Positions 61,272 to 64,000 of a stretch of DNA of 64,000 bases are shown piece after piece (the first letter of the stretch is position 1; each line of letters opens with the position of its first letter). The stretch is taken from NCBI RefSeq assembly GCF_009806985.1, contig NZ_WUAX01000005.1, positions 271,373-335,372 on the forward strand, given 5' to 3'. The DNA is from Halorubrum sp. JWXQ-INN 858. GTDB taxonomy: Archaea; Halobacteriota; Halobacteria; Halobacteriales; Haloferacaceae. The notes beneath the pieces were generated by a model, which had not been told where the DNA came from, did no database searches, and saw only the letters and a list, made by a program, of their open reading frames with translations. Position numbers and translations under genes: made by a program.

Positions 61272-61968
61272 AAAAGTCGTCGAGCGCCGACTGCTCCGCG
61301 GCCGCCAGCACGTCCGTACAGGTCGACCACGACCGTCTGGCACAGTCGGGAACGTCGCCGTGGTCGGCGACGTACGCCCGCAGGAACTCCCGTGTCGTCG
61401 GGTCGCTCGGATAGCCGCTCCCGACGCCGCCGTACGCCGGATAGGCAGCGTCGATCGCGGCCACGCTGGCGTCGCGGGCCACCTTCGCGACGACGCTCGC
61501 CGCCCCGACGAGCGGGTCGTCCTCGTCGGCCCCGTGTGCCGCCTCGACCGCGACGCCGGGGACGGCGTCCGTCCGATCGAGACTCGTGATACAGTCGTCG
61601 AGCCGACGCGCGAACCGCGCCTCGCTCGTGTCGCCGGCGTCGGCGACGACCCGGTCGCCCGCGGCCGCGACCGCCCGGACCGCCCGTGCCTGTCCGCGGA
61701 CCGTGAGCGTGTTCATGTCCGTGTCGGGTGCGTCGATCTCGTCGGGCTCCACGTACGCCACCGCGACCGCGACGTCGTCGCGATCGCGGAGGGTCGCGGC
61801 GATCGCCTCCCGCCGGTCCGGCGCGACGCGTTTCGAGTCGTCGACGTCGGGCGGGAGGTCGTCCGGATCGGCCCGGACGGCCGCGGCGACCATCGGTCCC
61901 AGCACGGGCCCCTTTCCGGCCTCGTCGACGCCTACGTACACGCACCGAGCGTCGGGTCGACGGGACAA
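61270..61968 (-). CDS. rnhB: Ribonuclease HII
   Basis: Cuts RNA in RNA-DNA hybrids and removes single ribonucleotides from DNA. The 232-residue protein starts MSRRPDARCVYVGVDEAGKG, where DEAGKG (residues ~15-20) supplies the first catalytic Asp/Glu with Lys for the common Arg. VVADAGDTSEARFA holds the third acidic residue; VGAASVVAKVARDASVAAID and SGYPSDPTTREFLR are typical. Both strands of neighbouring genes converge on or diverge from it, so it is monocistronic. Confidence 0.94.
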   Translation of the reverse strand: MSRRPDARCVYVGVDEAGKGPVLGPMVAAAVRADPDDLPPDVDDSKRVAPDRREAIAATLRDRDDVAVAVAYVEPDEIDAPDTDMNTLTVRGQARAVRAVAAAGDRVVADAGDTSEARFARRLDDCITSLDRTDAVPGVAVEAAHGADEDDPLVGAASVVAKVARDASVAAIDAAYPAYGGVGSGYPSDPTTREFLRAYVADHGDVPDCARRSWSTCTDVLAAAEQSALDDF

Positions 61969-62022
61969 ATAACTTCAGATGTCCGGGGACGTGCCTGTCG
62001 TGTCTCGAACCGCTCGTAAGCA

Positions 62023-62072
62023 GCCGTGGCGTCCCGACCGATCGGAAGCGGCCGTGGCGTCCCGACCGATCG
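62023..62072. repeat. Two exact 22-bp direct repeats upstream of rnhB
   Basis: GCCGTGGCGTCCCGACCGATCG occurs at 62023-62044 and 62051-62072, 28 bp apart. Both lie in the divergent gap between rnhB (start 61968) and the membrane protein gene at 62139. Their place fits a duplicated intergenic unit or a tandem binding site. Confidence 0.85.
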
Positions 62073-62138
62073 TGAGCCGTCGGAGGTGAACCGGATTCAT
62101 CCAGAACTGCTAACACGTTACACGACGTTTGAAACCGT

Positions 62139-62621
62139 ATGTCACAACGGAGTGCGCGGTCCTGGCGTGCCGGTGCGGTCGCCGGCGCGACCGCCGGGGC
62201 GGTCATGGGCGTCTTGTTACACGGGGTGTTGGGGCTGATGCCGACGATCGGCGCGCTCGTCGGCGTCGAGAGCGTGCTCGTCGGATGGCTCGTTCATCTG
62301 TTCAACAGCACGCTGTTCGGCGGGCTGTTCGTCGCGCTGTTCGAGCGGCCGCTGTTCGACGACCTCCGGGCGGACGTCGGCGGCTACCTCTCGCTCGGAG
62401 TGATCCACTCGGCGCTGCTCGGGCTGATCACGGGCGGGCTGTTGCTCCCGACGTCGCTGGCGCTCGCCGGGGCGACCGAACTCCCGATCCCGACGCTTCC
62501 CCTTCCGGGCGTCACCGCCGATGCCGAGTTCGCGGCCGTGATCGCGATCGCACACGCGGTGTACGGACTGGTTCTCGGGCGGGTGTACGCCGCGCTCGTG
62601 CTGCCGACCGACCGGCGCTGA
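62139..62621 (+). CDS. Small membrane protein, function unknown
   Basis: A 160-residue hydrophobic protein with four membrane segments: AVAGATAGAVMGVLLHGVLG, LVGWLVHLFNSTLFGGLFVA, YLSLGVIHSALLGLITGGLL and AVIAIAHAVYGLVLGRVYAA. Two histidine-bearing helices are the only notable polar residues within the membrane. The start MSQRSARSWRAGAVAGATAG is basic, which puts the N-terminus inside. I do not recognise the family. Two 22-bp repeats lie upstream. Confidence 0.72.
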   Translation: MSQRSARSWRAGAVAGATAGAVMGVLLHGVLGLMPTIGALVGVESVLVGWLVHLFNSTLFGGLFVALFERPLFDDLRADVGGYLSLGVIHSALLGLITGGLLLPTSLALAGATELPIPTLPLPGVTADAEFAAVIAIAHAVYGLVLGRVYAALVLPTDRR

Positions 62622-62751
62622 CGGCTCCCGGGCAGCTCGTCGAGCGCTGATCTGACCGTCCCCTTTCCCGTTCAGGCGGCTCGCCGCGCCGCCACGCCGT
62701 CCGTCCCCGCCGGACGCAACGCCCTTTTGTGGTGGCACCGAACGGTCGTGT

Positions 62752-64000
62752 ATGACTACGCGAGAGTTCGGCGGGATCCGGCTCGAGAAGGTACGCGAGC
62801 ACGTCTGGGAGATCGCACGCGAGGGGGAGATGAACGTCGACGCGCGGGTCCTCGCCAGCGAGGAGCTGCTGTCCGAGATCGGAGAAGACAAGACGCTCCA
62901 ACAGCTCCGAAACGCGACGCACCTCCCGGGGATCGTCGAGCCGGCGATCTGTATGCCCGACGGCCACCAGGGATACGGCTTTCCGGTCGGCGGCGTCGGC
63001 GCGATCGACACGGAAAACGGCTGTATCTCGCCCGGCGCGGTCGGCTACGACATCAACTGCGGCGTCCGGATGGTCCGAACCGACCTGACGTACGACGACG
63101 TCCGCGGGCACGAGGAGGAGCTCGTCGACGCGCTGTTCGAGGCGATCCCGTCGGGGCTCGGCGGGGGCGGGGTGATCGAGGGCGACGCCGACGCCATCGA
63201 GGGCGCGCTCGAACGCGGCGTCGAGTGGGCGATCGACGAAGGGTACGGGATCGAGTCCGACCTCGCCCACTGTGAGGACGAGGGGCGACGGGCCGACGCG
63301 CGCCCGGAGTACGTCTCACAGAAGGCGAAGGACCGGGGGCGGAACCAGATGGGGTCGCTCGGCTCCGGCAACCACTTCCTCGAGGTCCAACGCGTCACCG
63401 ACGTGTTCCGCGAGGAGGTCGCCGACGCCTACGGGCTCTCGGCGGGACAGATCGTCGTCCTGATCCACTGTGGAAGCCGCGGGCTCGGCCACCAGACGTG
63501 TAACGACTACCTCCGGCGGATCGAGAAGCGCCACGGGGACCTGCTGGCGTCGCTGCCGGACAAGGAGCTCGCGGCCGCGCCGGCGGGGTCCGAGCTCGCC
63601 GAGGAGTACTACGGCGCGATGGGCGCGTGTATCAACTTCGCATGGGTGAACCGGCAGCTGATCACCCACCGGACGCGGGCGGTGTTCGGCGACGTCTTCG
63701 ACGCCGACCCGATCGACGACCTCGGCATGGAGCTGCTGTACGACGTCGCCCACAACATCGCGAAAAAGGAGTCCCACGAGGTCGACGTCGGTCCGGACGG
63801 GCTCCCGACCGTCGCCGAGGACGCGGTCGACCGCGAGGAGCGCGAGCTCTACGTCCACCGAAAGGGCGCGACGCGCGCGTTCCCCGCCGGTCACGAGGAC
63901 GTACCGGAGGCGTACCGGTCGGTCGGCCAGCCCGTGATCATCCCCGGGAGCATGGGAGCGGGGTCGTACGTCCTCCGCGGCGGCGACGAGTCGATGACCG
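62752..64000 (+). CDS. rtcB: RNA-splicing ligase RtcB, 3' end missing
   Basis: GTP- and metal-dependent RNA ligase that joins tRNA exon halves with 2',3'-cyclic phosphate and 5'-OH ends. 416 of about 490 residues are inside the window. MPDGHQGYGFPVGGVGAI (~68-85) and GAVGYDINCGVRMV (Asp and Cys metal ligands) are diagnostic, as are LGSGNHFLEVQ and VLIHCGSRGLGHQTC. DVAHNIAKKE carries the histidine that accepts GMP (near residue 334). HRKGATRAFPAGHEDVP and PVIIPGSMGAGSYVLRGGDE follow. No intein is inserted in the visible part. A T-rich CCCTTTTGT lies about 25 bases before the ATG. Confidence 0.95.
   Translation, partial: MTTREFGGIRLEKVREHVWEIAREGEMNVDARVLASEELLSEIGEDKTLQQLRNATHLPGIVEPAICMPDGHQGYGFPVGGVGAIDTENGCISPGAVGYDINCGVRMVRTDLTYDDVRGHEEELVDALFEAIPSGLGGGGVIEGDADAIEGALERGVEWAIDEGYGIESDLAHCEDEGRRADARPEYVSQKAKDRGRNQMGSLGSGNHFLEVQRVTDVFREEVADAYGLSAGQIVVLIHCGSRGLGHQTCNDYLRRIEKRHGDLLASLPDKELAAAPAGSELAEEYYGAMGACINFAWVNRQLITHRTRAVFGDVFDADPIDDLGMELLYDVAHNIAKKESHEVDVGPDGLPTVAEDAVDREERELYVHRKGATRAFPAGHEDVPEAYRSVGQPVIIPGSMGAGSYVLRGGDESMT

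Noticed and set aside
62752-64000. Intein in rtcB
   Set aside because: The visible RtcB sequence is continuous through its conserved blocks, with no splicing motifs.

Overview
The window is chromosomal DNA of an extreme halophilic archaeon (class Halobacteria). Four things point there: very high GC, strongly acidic proteins, a full archaeal S10/spc ribosomal cluster, and many small families known only from haloarchaea. Most genes outside the ribosomal cluster have a TATA-like box 20-35 bases before the start codon and no ribosome-binding site, the leaderless pattern of haloarchaea; aIF2-gamma is a clear exception. A Halorubrum-like genus is my best guess, from gene content and the style of one intergenic element; it is not proven. 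I see no insertion sequence, prophage, CRISPR array, rRNA or origin. One tRNA, Gly(GCC), is present. Both ends cut genes: a Kef-type antiporter on the left and RtcB on the right.

Layout. 1-6.8 kb: antiporter end, homoserine kinase, a small membrane protein, a DUF389 membrane protein, a formate/nitrite-transporter-like channel fused to universal stress domains, and a NOG1-type GTPase. 7-13.2 kb: DUF2240 protein, NurA-type nuclease, CAAX-type protease, glucose-6-phosphate isomerase, MFS transporter. 13.3-20.4 kb: information-processing block with aIF2-gamma, a PIN protein, RNA polymerase Rpo7, Spt4, GTP-dependent dephospho-CoA kinase, S24e and fused Kae1-Bud32. 20.4-25 kb: DUF5808 protein, a 44-residue zinc micropeptide, a histidine kinase, and the pyrH-lysS-zinc protein operon. 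25-35 kb: a long structured non-coding stretch, MobB-MoaE fusion, site-2 protease, FkbM methyltransferase, hydrolase, a tandem DUF2391 pair, Hsp20 and a UbiB/ABC1 kinase.

35.4-49.8 kb is one dense co-directional cluster: a SPOUT methyltransferase, then L3-L4-L23-L2-S19-L22-S3-L29-Rpp29-S17-L14-L24-S4e-L5-S14-S8-L6-L32e-L19e-L18-S5-L30-L15-SecY. Neighbouring genes touch or overlap by 1-10 bases, so translation is probably coupled. It links ribosome assembly, tRNA 5' processing and membrane insertion.

50-64 kb: mutL and mutS (overlapping, minus strand), a membrane-anchored J-domain protein, a PadR-like regulator beside NikR, DUF302 and DUF5812 proteins, secF-secD, RNase HII, and the start of rtcB.

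The most unusual theme is the number of short tandem repeats (15, 17, 18, 19, 20 and 36 bp units). They lie in intergenic gaps, at gene 3' ends, and in disordered linkers or tails of proteins, including MutS and the histidine kinase. The other main item is the stem-rich element at about 25.2-25.55 kb. I found no convincing new multi-gene system.
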